Positions 41,464-49,609 of a stretch of DNA of 64,000 nt are shown here, one piece after another. This DNA comes from Streptomyces sp. NBC_01198 (GTDB lineage: Bacteria > Actinomycetota > Actinomycetes > Streptomycetales > Streptomycetaceae). Location of the stretch: assembly GCF_036010485.1 (NCBI RefSeq), contig NZ_CP108568.1, positions 868,001-932,000 of the forward strand, given 5' to 3'. The notes below the pieces were generated by a model. It was not told where the DNA came from, did no database searches, and was given only the letters and a program-made list of their open reading frames with translations. Position 1 is the stretch's first letter. Every line of letters begins with the position of its first letter. The position numbers and the translations under genes are program-made.

Positions 41464-43185
41464 GTGGGCGAGGGATCGGGAGGGCTGCCGCGGCTTCAGC
41501 TCGATGAGCTGCTAGAGGAGCTGCAGGTCCGGATCGATGCCGTGCGCGGCACCCGGGACCGGGTGCACGACCTGCTGGAAGCGGTGCTGTCCGTCGGCGG
41601 CGAGCTGGACCTGGCACAGGTGCTGCGGCGCATCGTGGAGGCCGCGGTGGTGCTGGTCGACGCGGAGTACGGCGCGCTCGGCGTCATCGAGGGGACCCGG
41701 CTGTCCCAGTTCCTGACCAGCGGGATCTCCGCCGGGAAGGCGGAGGCGATCGGCCCGCTGCCGTCCGGCCACGGCATCCTCGGTGAGCTGATCCGCCACC
41801 CGGAGCCGCTGCGGATCACGGACATCTCCCAGCACCCCGCGTCACACGGCTTCCCTCCCGACCACCCGCCGATGCACTCCTTCCTCGGCATGCCGATCCG
41901 GGTGCGCGAGGAGGTGTTCGGGAACATCTACCTCACCGAGAAGCGCGGCGGCGCCGAGTTCGACGGTGAGGACGAGACGGTCCTGCGCACCCTCGCGGTT
42001 GCCGCCGGTGTGGCCATCGAGAACGCCCGTCTCTACAAGGCCGCCCGCGACCGGCAGCGGTGGCTGGAGGCGAACGCCGCCATCGTGCGCGATCTGCTGT
42101 CCGGCGCCGACCAGGAGGCGATACTGCGGGGCATCGTGGAGCACGCCAGCCGCATCGTCGATGCCGACCTCGGGGTGATCGCTCTGCCGGTCGGCGAGGG
42201 CACGGATCTCCGGATGGTCATCGCGGTCGGGGTCGACGCGGAGGACCACCGGGGCCTGGTGCTGCCCGCGGAGGGGTCCTTCATGGGAGCCGCGCTGGCC
42301 GCCGGAGGCTCCATCACCACCAGCGAGATCCAGAAGGACCCGCGGGTCACGGTCGGGCCGCCGCGGTGGAACGGGCTCGGGCCGGTGGTGGCCGTTCCCA
42401 TGCTGGCGGAGGACCGGGCCCGCGGTGTGCTGCTGCTGGGCCGCGCCGAGCGCGCGCTGCCCTTCACCGAGGACGAGACCGCCCCGCTGGCCGCCTTCGC
42501 CGGACAGGCCTCGCTGGCCATGGAGCTGGCCGAGCGCCGCCGTTCGGCCGAGCAGGTGGCCCTGCTGGAGGACCGCGACCGCATCGCCCGCGATCTGCAC
42601 GACCTCGCCATCCAGCGGCTGTTCGCCACCGGCATGACGCTGCAGAGTTCACTGCGCTTCATCGAGCATCCCGAGGCGAACGAGCGCATCATGCGGGCGG
42701 TGGACGACCTCGACGAGACGATCAAGATCATCCGGTCCACCATCTTCGGCCTTCGGGCGAAGGAGGCCGACCGCAAACGTCTGAACCTGCGCACCCGTGT
42801 CGTCACCACCGTCGAAGCAGCGGCCCGCACGCTCGGGTTCACCCCGTCCCTGCGGATGGAGGGACTGATCGACACCGACGTTCCGGCCGCGGTGGCGGAG
42901 GACGTGGTCGCGGTGCTGGAGGAGGCGCTCTCCAACGTCGCCCGCCATGCCCGGGCGTCGGCTGCCGAGGTCTCGGTGGCCGTCGCCTCGGGCCGGCTGG
43001 CCCTGACCGTGGCGGACGACGGCATCGGCCTTCCCGGTCAGACCCGGCGCAGCGGCCTGCGCAACCTGGCCGAGCGTGCCGCACACCGCGGCGGTGAGTT
43101 CACCGCGGGCCCGCGCGACGAAGCCGGGACAGGCGGGACCCGCCTGGTCTGGCGGGTACCGCTGGCCCCCGCCGCGGACCATTGA
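41464..43185 (+). CDS. DevS/DosS-like GAF-GAF sensor histidine kinase
   Basis: 573 residues from GTG 41464, with GGAGG five bases upstream, preferred over GTG 41422. GAF1 at about 45-190 contains HPASHGFPPDHPPMHSFLGMPIRV, the proximal-loop segment seen in heme-binding GAF domains of DosS/DosT. GAF2 lies at about 205-360. HisKA_3 dimerisation: EDRDRIARDLHDLAIQRLFATGMTLQ with phospho-acceptor His379. HATPase: VLEEALSNVARHA and TVADDGIGLPG. Soluble. Convergent with its probable partner response regulator at 43276. By family, it would sense O2, NO or redox state. Confidence 0.92.
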   Translation: MGEGSGGLPRLQLDELLEELQVRIDAVRGTRDRVHDLLEAVLSVGGELDLAQVLRRIVEAAVVLVDAEYGALGVIEGTRLSQFLTSGISAGKAEAIGPLPSGHGILGELIRHPEPLRITDISQHPASHGFPPDHPPMHSFLGMPIRVREEVFGNIYLTEKRGGAEFDGEDETVLRTLAVAAGVAIENARLYKAARDRQRWLEANAAIVRDLLSGADQEAILRGIVEHASRIVDADLGVIALPVGEGTDLRMVIAVGVDAEDHRGLVLPAEGSFMGAALAAGGSITTSEIQKDPRVTVGPPRWNGLGPVVAVPMLAEDRARGVLLLGRAERALPFTEDETAPLAAFAGQASLAMELAERRRSAEQVALLEDRDRIARDLHDLAIQRLFATGMTLQSSLRFIEHPEANERIMRAVDDLDETIKIIRSTIFGLRAKEADRKRLNLRTRVVTTVEAAARTLGFTPSLRMEGLIDTDVPAAVAEDVVAVLEEALSNVARHARASAAEVSVAVASGRLALTVADDGIGLPGQTRRSGLRNLAERAAHRGGEFTAGPRDEAGTGGTRLVWRVPLAPAADH

Positions 43186-43229
43186 GGGCAGGGCCGGCGG
43201 CCGTGAACCGCTCTGCCCTGCCCGTGGCG

Positions 43230-43248
43230 CGGGCTGCCCGGCAGCCCG
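43230..43248. terminator. hairpin between convergent two-component genes
   Basis: CGGGCTGCC-C-GGCAGCCCG, perfect 9-bp arms, between the kinase and response-regulator stops. Confidence 0.5.
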
Positions 43249-43275
43249 GCGGCGGTGGGCCGACCGGCCCCGGGC

Positions 43276-43980
43276 TCAGCGCCTGCCGGTGCGCGGGTCC
43301 GGTGCCGGCGCGGCGCTGCTGGAGGCGATGACCGCGGCCTGGACCCGGCGTTCGACGCCGAGCTTGGCCAGCAGGCGCGAGACGTTGTTCTTCACGGTCT
43401 TCTCCGACAGGTACAGCCGCGTGCCGATCTGCCGGTTGGTGAGGCCGTCGCCGATGAGCGCCAGGATGTCGCGCTCCCGCGGGGACAGGGCCGCCAGCGC
43501 CCCCTGTTCCGGGCCCGCGCCGGAGTGGTCGTCGCGCAGGCTGCTCATCAGGCGTGCCGTGGTGGCCGGGTCCAGCAGGGACTGGCCGGCGGCGACCGTC
43601 CGTACCGCCGAGACCAGGTCGGAGCCCTTGATCTGCTTCAGTACGTAGCCCGCCGCGCCCGCCATGATCGCGTCCAGCAGCGCGTCGTCGTCGTCGAACG
43701 ACGTCAGCATCAGGCAGGCCAGCGCGGGCATCGCCGAGCGCAACTCGCGGCAGACCGAGATCCCGTCGCCGTCGGGGAGGCGGATGTCCAGGACGGCGAC
43801 GTCCGCTCGCAGCGCGGGCCCGCGGGCCATCGCGTGACCCGCGGACTCGGCCTCGCCGACCACCTCGATGTCGGGTTCGGCGTCCAGCAGGTCGTGGACG
43901 CCGCGGCGCACCACCTCGTGGTCGTCGACCAGGAAGACCCGGATCGGGGACTCCGCGGAGAATCGCGCTGCCTCACTCAT
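43276..43980 (-). CDS. NarL/DevR-family response regulator
   Basis: 234 residues. Receiver domain [20 protein letters not shown] with phospho-acceptor Asp65 (VLDIRLPDG), switch Thr in [12 protein letters not shown] and Lys in GYVLKQIKG. LuxR-type HTH at the C-terminus: [45 protein letters not shown]. The match to mycobacterial/streptomycete DevR (DosR) is close, including LKQIKG and the SEKTVKN recognition helix. Cognate kinase is almost certainly the convergent DevS-like gene. ATG 43980 has AAGG seven bases upstream. I saw no clear DevR box in the window. Confidence 0.93.
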   Translation of the reverse strand: MSEAARFSAESPIRVFLVDDHEVVRRGVHDLLDAEPDIEVVGEAESAGHAMARGPALRADVAVLDIRLPDGDGISVCRELRSAMPALACLMLTSFDDDDALLDAIMAGAAGYVLKQIKGSDLVSAVRTVAAGQSLLDPATTARLMSSLRDDHSGAGPEQGALAALSPRERDILALIGDGLTNRQIGTRLYLSEKTVKNNVSRLLAKLGVERRVQAAVIASSSAAPAPDPRTGRR

Positions 43981-44455
43981 GGGCGGACCTTCACCTGTCG
44001 TCTGCCGGCCCGATGCCGCGCTGGGGCTCCGATCATCGCGTCCGGGCCGGTCGGGCACCAGGGCCGAACGGACCCCGGAGCGGGGCCGACCGGCGGGTCG
44101 CCGCGGCCCGCGCCCTGGAGCCGTCGATCCGGCCGGCGCGGAGGTCGCCGGAGGCGCCGGGGTCACGGTGGGACGTCCTTGGGTCGCCGTCCGTACGCGG
44201 ACCTGCCGGGCGGTCTCACCGAGTGCGACGGCGCCGTCCCCATGTGGTGGCCATCGGCGACGAGTGCGGACTGCCGCATGGCAGTGGGCCGCCTCGTGAG
44301 GGACGCTGGAAGTGAGGGCGCCCCGCGCGCAGGACCGCTCGCGGCACGCAGAACCGCCGCCAGGTTCCTGGGCGGAGGCAGGCCTGGTCCTGCCGCCGGC
44401 GCCCGCGGCCGGATATTCCTTCCGGGGCAGTTCCGGGAGGAAAGGAGGACGTGCC
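43981..44455. other. divergent intergenic region, no gene recognised
   Basis: 475 bp between the response regulator and the HTH-FMN fusion. Open frames here have poor codon bias and Arg-rich nonsense translations. It must hold both promoters; no operator was recognised. Confidence 0.4.
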
Positions 44456-45124
44456 ATGACCGCCAACGCCGAACCCGCGCGGGAGCCGGCTCCCGGAGAC
44501 CTCGCCCGGCGTATCGGCCAACGTCGTGTGCACCTCGGCCTGAGCGAGAACGCGCTGGCCGTGCAGTCGGGCATGGCGCCCCGCTACCTGCAGCAGCTGC
44601 TCGCGCAGGGGCCCGCCTTCGACCCCGGCGGCTTCCTCCGGGTCGCCGCGGTCCTCGGGATGAGATACGAGGATCTGCTGGAGGGGCGCAGCGACCCCGC
44701 GCCCGGGCAGAGCGCCCCGGCCCCGCACCCGGTGCTGACCCGCCTCACCACCGCCGAGTGCTGGGACAGGCTGGGCGAGCACGGGGTGGGGCGCGTCGCC
44801 CTGGCCTCCCGTCCCGCCCCCATGGTGTTCCCCGTCAACTACGCGGTGGAGGGTCGGTCGATCCTGTACCGGACGGCGTCCGAGGGCCCGGCCGCCGCGG
44901 CAAGTGGCGCGGAGATCTCCTTCCAGGCCGACCGGATCGACGACCGGCACAGCGACGGGTGGAGCGTCCTGATGTCAGGTGCCGCAGAACGGATCGACGA
45001 CCCGGACACGACACGGCGGCTGGCGGAAGAAGGCGTGGTGGAGCCGTGGGCGGGCGGCGACCGGCCGTTGTGGATACGCATCGAGCCGACCGAGACGACG
45101 GGACGCACCATCGGGACCATGTGA
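44456..45124 (+). CDS. HTH plus pyridoxamine-5'-phosphate-oxidase-like FMN-binding fusion protein
   Basis: 222 residues. XRE-type HTH at about 15-75 ([34 protein letters not shown]), then at about 90-215 a PNPOx-like split-barrel: [64 protein letters not shown], and [13 protein letters not shown]. This beta-barrel class binds FMN, F420 or heme. Such fusions are common near DevR-type systems in streptomycetes. The HTH would let the flavin state affect DNA binding (inference). ATG 44456 has GGAGG seven bases upstream. Confidence 0.9.
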   Translation: MTANAEPAREPAPGDLARRIGQRRVHLGLSENALAVQSGMAPRYLQQLLAQGPAFDPGGFLRVAAVLGMRYEDLLEGRSDPAPGQSAPAPHPVLTRLTTAECWDRLGEHGVGRVALASRPAPMVFPVNYAVEGRSILYRTASEGPAAAASGAEISFQADRIDDRHSDGWSVLMSGAAERIDDPDTTRRLAEEGVVEPWAGGDRPLWIRIEPTETTGRTIGTM

Positions 45125-45302
45125 CCGAGGGCAGCCGCGCCCCGCACGGGAGCTGTGCGGGTCACCGCCCGGCGCGCGGAAGCCGCGCATATGACACGGT
45201 CGAATTCGAGCACATTCGGATGGGTTGCCGACAAGCCCCGCAGGCCGCGCTGTATTCGTGTTGAGCTTCCCCCATGGGGTTCGGGCGAACACGGGGCGGA
45301 AC

Positions 45303-47177
45303 ATGACCACGACAGCCGAGGAGCCGTTCCGAGCGCTGCTGGAGGCCGCCCCGGACGCGATGGTCATCGTGGACGACGCGGGCGTCATCCGGCTGGTGAA
45401 CGCCCAGACCGAGGCGCTGTTCGGATATCCGCGACAGGCGTTGCTCGGGCGGCCCATCGAGGTCCTGGTGCCGCGCCGCTTCCGCGCCCAGCATCCGGGC
45501 CACCGCCTGCGGTACGCCGACAACCAGCAGGTCCGCCCGATGGGCGCCGACCTGGAGCTGCACGGGCTGCGCGCTGACGGCCGCGAATTCCCCGTCGAGA
45601 TCAGCCTGAGCCCGCTGGAGACACCCGAAGGCCTGCTCATCTCCGCCGCGGTACGTGATGTCAGCGACCGCAAGGCGGCGGAGGAACGTTTCCGGGGGCT
45701 GCTGGAGGCCGCGCCGGACGCCATGGTGATCGTGGACGACGCCGGGACGATCCAGCTCGTCAACGCCCAGACCGAGGCGCTGTTCGGCTACGTCCGCGAG
45801 GAGCTGCTCGGCCAGCGGGTGGAGATCCTCGTTCCCGAACGCTTCCGCGGGCACCACCCGGGATTCCGGCACGGCTACGTGGACAACCGCCGGGCCCGCC
45901 CGATGGGCGCCGGGCTGGAGCTGCACGGGCTGCGCGCTGACGGCCGCGAATTCCCCGTCGAGATCAGCCTGAGCCCGCTGGAGACACCGGACGGCACCCT
46001 CGTCTCGGCTGCGATCCGCGACGTCAGCCAGCGCAAGGCGGACGAGGCCACGCTCGCCGAGCTCTACGAGCAGCAGCGGCACGTGGCGCTGACCCTGCAG
46101 CGCAGCCTGATGGGATCACCCGCCCCGGTGCCGGGCATGGCGACCGCGAGCCGCTACTTCCCGGCCCAGCAGGGCGCCGGCGTCGGCGGTGACTGGTTCG
46201 ACCTCATCCCCCTGGGCGGGGGGCGGGTGGGGGTGCTGATCGGCGACGTGATGGGCCGCGGTCTGGACGCCGCCGCCGTGATGGGGCAACTGCGGTCGGC
46301 AGCGCATGCGCTGGCCAAGACGGGGATGCCGCCCTGGCAGCTGATGCAGGCACTGGACGCGGTGGTCACCGAACTCCCCGACCAGCTCGTCACCTGCTGC
46401 TACCTGGTGGTCGACCCGGACGCGGCCGAGGTCACCGTGTGCTCGGCCGGCCACCTGCCGCTGCTGCTGGTGGAGGAGGGCGGCTCGACGCACCGGCTGC
46501 CGGTGGAGGTCAGCGTGCCGCTGGGCGTGGGCGAGGTGCCGCACCAGCAGAGCCGGCACGCCGTGCAGCCGGGCTCGGTGCTCGCGCTCTACACGGACGG
46601 GCTGGTCGAGACCCCGGAGAGCGACCTGGAGATGCAGATCGACCTGCTGGCAGCCGCGCTCGGCAAGGCGGTGGCGACCGCAGGGAACCTGGAGCGGGCG
46701 GCCGACGAGGTCCTGGCGCACCTGCTGCCGGGCCCCCAGGACTACGCCGACGACGTGACGCTGCTCCTCGTCGACATCGCCCATCCGCCGGACACCGCGG
46801 TCTCCGCCGTACTGACCACCGACCCGGCCAGCGTGCCGCAGGGCCGCCGCTTCGTGCGCGAGACGCTCGACGCGTGGAACTGCTCGGCGCTGGTGGAGAC
46901 GGCGACGCTGCTCGTCTCCGAGCTGCTCTCCAACGCCGTGCGCCACGCCTGCGGGCCGCTCAGCCTGCGGTTGCGCAGGGCCGGCGCCGAGCTGAGCGTC
47001 GAGGTGTGCGACGGCAGCCCGGTGGTGCCCCAGGCCAGATACGCCGTGGCGGACGAGGAGTCCGGGCGCGGCCTGCTGCTGGTCGACTCGCTGGCCACCG
47101 CGTGGGGCACGCTTCCCACGGCGGAAGGCAAGGCGGTCTGGTTCTCGCTGACGGTCCCGTCGCCGAGCGCCCTTTGA
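45303..47177 (+). CDS. tandem-PAS SpoIIE phosphatase with RsbW-like ATPase domain
   Basis: 624 residues. Two nearly identical PAS domains (about 6-125 and 127-246; each opens LLEAAPDAMVIVDDAG and holds LVNAQTEALFGY), then SpoIIE phosphatase at about 270-490 (GVGGDWFDLIPL, LIGDVMGRGLDAAA, YTDGLVETPES, YADDVTLLLVD), then an HATPase anti-sigma kinase domain at about 505-620 (ETATLLVSELLSNAVRHA, ESGRGLLLVDSLATAWG). Phosphatase and kinase in one chain suggest a self-contained partner switch acting on an anti-sigma antagonist. The PAS pair arose by recent internal duplication. The ribosome site before ATG 45303 is weak (GGCGGAAC). Confidence 0.93.
   Translation: MTTTAEEPFRALLEAAPDAMVIVDDAGVIRLVNAQTEALFGYPRQALLGRPIEVLVPRRFRAQHPGHRLRYADNQQVRPMGADLELHGLRADGREFPVEISLSPLETPEGLLISAAVRDVSDRKAAEERFRGLLEAAPDAMVIVDDAGTIQLVNAQTEALFGYVREELLGQRVEILVPERFRGHHPGFRHGYVDNRRARPMGAGLELHGLRADGREFPVEISLSPLETPDGTLVSAAIRDVSQRKADEATLAELYEQQRHVALTLQRSLMGSPAPVPGMATASRYFPAQQGAGVGGDWFDLIPLGGGRVGVLIGDVMGRGLDAAAVMGQLRSAAHALAKTGMPPWQLMQALDAVVTELPDQLVTCCYLVVDPDAAEVTVCSAGHLPLLLVEEGGSTHRLPVEVSVPLGVGEVPHQQSRHAVQPGSVLALYTDGLVETPESDLEMQIDLLAAALGKAVATAGNLERAADEVLAHLLPGPQDYADDVTLLLVDIAHPPDTAVSAVLTTDPASVPQGRRFVRETLDAWNCSALVETATLLVSELLSNAVRHACGPLSLRLRRAGAELSVEVCDGSPVVPQARYAVADEESGRGLLLVDSLATAWGTLPTAEGKAVWFSLTVPSPSAL
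45552..45988. repeat. 74-bp perfect direct repeats inside the PAS phosphatase gene
   Basis: 45552-45625 equals 45915-45988 without mismatch; the 363-bp offset is exactly one PAS unit (121 codons). The rest of the two units is less similar, so this segment was duplicated recently or homogenised. Confidence 0.92.
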
Positions 47178-47244
47178 CCTGCCGGGGCGTGCCCGAGATG
47201 GCCGGCTGGACCTGGGCGGGCTGAACCATCGCGCAGCCGGCAAG

Positions 47245-47280
47245 GCGTCGGCCCGCCGGAAGCGTCCGGCGGGCCGACGC
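47245..47280 (+). terminator. strong hairpin terminator
   Basis: Perfect 16-base arms GCGTCGGCCCGCCGGA / TCCGGCGGGCCGACGC with an AGCG loop, 68 bp after the phosphatase stop. Confidence 0.85.
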
Positions 47281-47421
47281 CCCGTGTGGCCCGGTCCGAC
47301 CGGGCCCGCGAGCAGGGCCGTTCGGCCCTCACGTGCGGGCCGTGGGCCCCCAGCGCCGGCACCGCGGCGCCCAGGACAGTGAGGGCATACCGAACGACAA
47401 CCCACCGAGCAGGGAGTCACC

Positions 47422-48045
47422 ATGGCCGTCCACCAGCACACCAGGCAGCACACGGGATTCCGCCGTCCCGCCTGGAAGCGGGCATCCGCCGGCCCCGAGG
47501 GCGGGACCACGTCCGTCACCGCCGGGTCCGTCCTGGCTGCCAGGTCGCTGGCCACCGTGCGCGTCGCGACCGGCTTCATCTTCCTGTGGGCGTTCCTCGA
47601 CAAGGCCTTCGGCTGGCACTACGCCACCGGCTCCGGCAAGGGCTGGATCGACGGCGGCTCGCCCACCAAGGGCTTCCTGTCCGGGGTGTCCGCCGGTCCC
47701 CTCCAGTCCTTCTTCCACCACATCGCCGGGCAGGGCTGGACCGACTGGCTGTTCATGCTCGCGCTCCTCGGTATCGGCGTCGCCCTGATGAGCGGCGTCG
47801 CCCTGCGCCTCACCGCCGTCGCCGGCACCGCGCTGATGGGGATGATGTGGGCCGCCGAGTGGCCGCCCGCCCAGCACCTGACCGGCGGTGCCCCGAGCAT
47901 GTCGTCGAACCCGATCGTGGACTACCACGTCATCTACGCCCTCGCGATGATCCTCTTCGCCCTCACCGCCGCCGGCACCACCTGGGGACTCGGCCGCGTC
48001 TGGGCCCGACTCCCCGTCGTCCGCGAGCGCCAGTGGCTCCGCTGA
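47422..48045 (+). CDS. DoxX-family membrane protein
   Basis: 207 residues. After a charged N-terminus of about 40 residues come four hydrophobic helices: VRVATGFIFLWAFLDKAFGW, DWLFMLALLGIGVALMSGVALRLTAVAGTALMGMMW, and VIYALAMILFALTAAGTTWGLG. The segment LWAFLDKAFGWHYAT with the following GWIDGGSPTKGFL is typical of the larger DoxX-like quinone-linked proteins of actinobacteria. Possible role in respiratory electron transfer or redox defence; no partner is adjacent. ATG 47422 has GGGAG five bases upstream. Confidence 0.88.
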   Translation: MAVHQHTRQHTGFRRPAWKRASAGPEGGTTSVTAGSVLAARSLATVRVATGFIFLWAFLDKAFGWHYATGSGKGWIDGGSPTKGFLSGVSAGPLQSFFHHIAGQGWTDWLFMLALLGIGVALMSGVALRLTAVAGTALMGMMWAAEWPPAQHLTGGAPSMSSNPIVDYHVIYALAMILFALTAAGTTWGLGRVWARLPVVRERQWLR

Positions 48046-48064
48046 CAGCGCCCGGCCGACACGC

Positions 48065-48097
48065 AGCGGGGCACCGCCCACCAGGCGGTGCCCCGCT
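48065..48097. terminator. bidirectional hairpin terminator
   Basis: Perfect 14-base arms AGCGGGGCACCGCC / GGCGGTGCCCCGCT with a 5-base loop, between convergent DoxX and GNAT genes. Confidence 0.8.
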
Positions 48098-48218
48098 CGC
48101 TGCCGCGGAGCTCAAGTCCGAGTTGCTGACGAACTGACAGGCAGCCGGAGCGGGGCCGGCCGCCGCTGACGCCGCGCGGCGGCGGGCCGGTCCGACCGGT
48201 GGTGCCTCCGACGCGAGC

Positions 48219-48878
48219 TCAGTCCTTCGCCTCGGGTGGAAGACCGAAGAGCGGCAGGCAGGGCGTGAGACCGGTGGTCGTGACGGGGACGCGCCGGCCG
48301 ACCTCCCAGCCGGCCCGGGGCAACCGCAGGCGCCGCATCGTCGTGCGCCGGCCACGGACGTTCCAGTGCTCGACGCCGTCGAGCTCGTAGTCCAGCTTCT
48401 CGGACACGGCGAAGGAGGACGGATTGTCCTCGAAGGCGCCCGACAGCGCGTCGACCGCCCCCAGCCCGGCGAAGGCAAGACGCAGGACCGCCGCGCGCAT
48501 CTCGGTACCGATCCCCTGGTGCTGATGGCGCAGGCCGAGCCATGAGGCCGTACTCACCTGGCGCAGCACGGCGAAGTCGCGGGCAGCGATCGTCTGCAGG
48601 CCGACAACGTGGCCGTCCTTGAAGACGCAGAGGTTCAGCGCCCAGTTCTCCGGTGCCCAGTTTCCCAGCCGCAGCCAGTGGTGCTGCACCACCGAGCGCG
48701 CCCTCTCCTCGGGCGGCAGGTCCGTCCAGGGCACGATGAACGGCATCCGATCCGGCTCGTGGACACCCTCGCCCGCCAGGTCCGCCAGCTCGCCGAGCTC
48801 CTCCCCGGAGGGCAGCCGCAGCTCCAGGCGCGGGGTGTTCAGGCGCAGGCCCAGCAGGGGCCAGTGATCCGTGAGCAT
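48219..48878 (-). CDS. GNAT-family N-acetyltransferase
   Basis: 219 residues, RimJ/RimL-like GNAT: LRLNTPRLELRLPSGEELGELADL at the start, VVGLQTIAARDF, and the acetyl-CoA loop LGLRHQHQGIGTEMRAAVLRLAFAGLGAVDALSGAFEDNPSSFAVSEKLDY. Acetylates an amine of an unknown small molecule or protein N-terminus. The extended C-terminus (RVPVTTTGLTPCLPLFGLP) is common in streptomycete members. No ribosome site is seen before ATG 48878, so translation may be leaderless. Confidence 0.9.
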   Translation of the reverse strand: MLTDHWPLLGLRLNTPRLELRLPSGEELGELADLAGEGVHEPDRMPFIVPWTDLPPEERARSVVQHHWLRLGNWAPENWALNLCVFKDGHVVGLQTIAARDFAVLRQVSTASWLGLRHQHQGIGTEMRAAVLRLAFAGLGAVDALSGAFEDNPSSFAVSEKLDYELDGVEHWNVRGRRTTMRRLRLPRAGWEVGRRVPVTTTGLTPCLPLFGLPPEAKD

Positions 48879-48982
48879 GCGCCATTGTCGAGGCCCGGCA
48901 CGACCGAGGTCACATGGTTTTCCACTCCGTGCACCCGCATGCCCCGCCCGGCAGCCGCGCGTACTCCGGGACGTTTACTTGT

Positions 48983-49007
48983 AGACACCAAGTGTTTGCT
49001 GTATACA
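48983..49007. promoter_or_regulatory. MarR-type operator region
   Basis: AGACAC-CAA-GTGTTT (48983-48997, 5 of 6 paired) followed by the perfect palindrome TGTATACA (49000-49007) in AT-rich sequence 27 bp before the marR-like ATG. Probably promoter and autoregulatory site. Confidence 0.55.
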
Positions 49008-49033
49008 CATAGTAGGAACCGAGGTGATCGCTG

Positions 49034-49609
49034 ATGAACCAGCCAGGCGTGGCAGCCGCCGCTGAGCACGCGGCGGAAGGCGGCCGCGCCGGAAGCGGCG
49101 GCGGAGCCGGAGTGGCTTCGGTCGCGGACGCCGTGGTCGAGCTGCTGCGGACCGTGCGCCGGTCCAAGGCCCGACTGCTGGCCGCGGCGAGCAACGACGT
49201 CGACTCGGCGGCGCAGATCCTGCTGCGTGCCGCCGCGGCCGAAGGGCCGATACGCGCGAGCGCGCTGGCTGCCAGCGTCCAGACCGACCTGTCGACGGTC
49301 AGCCGCCAGACCGCCGCGCTGGTGACGCGCGGGCTGCTGGAACGGCAGCCCGATCCGGTGGACGGCCGAGCCTGCCTGCTGGTGGTCACCACCGCGGGCC
49401 GGGCCGTCATCGCTGACCACGAGCAGGCCCGCACGGCCTTCTTCGAGGAGGTGGTGAGCGACTGGTCACCCGAGGAGCGGAACCAGTTCGCCCATCTGCT
49501 GGAACGGTTCACCGCGGCCTATGACAAGACCCACACCCGTTGGCTGACCGACGCGGCGCGGCAGGCCGCCGCCCGCGCCGGTCACCCGGAAGAAAGCAGC
49601 ACCGCATGA
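49034..49609 (+). CDS. MarR-family regulator
   Basis: 191 residues. Winged helix: AAQILLRAAAAEGPIRASALAASVQTDLSTVSRQTAALVTRGLLERQPDPVDGRACLLVVTTAGRAVI, flanked by helical dimerisation segments. A Gly/Ala-rich N-terminal extension of about 30 residues is unusual for the family. Its stop overlaps the start of the MFS gene (ATGA), so the regulator and pump form one coupled operon, and MarR would repress both through the upstream dyads until a ligand binds. Confidence 0.9.
   Translation: MNQPGVAAAAEHAAEGGRAGSGGGAGVASVADAVVELLRTVRRSKARLLAAASNDVDSAAQILLRAAAAEGPIRASALAASVQTDLSTVSRQTAALVTRGLLERQPDPVDGRACLLVVTTAGRAVIADHEQARTAFFEEVVSDWSPEERNQFAHLLERFTAAYDKTHTRWLTDAARQAAARAGHPEESSTA

Noticed and set aside
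43981..44455. DevR-box-like palindrome in the divergent promoter region
   Set aside because: No GGGAC-N-GTCCC type dyad with acceptable spacing was found.
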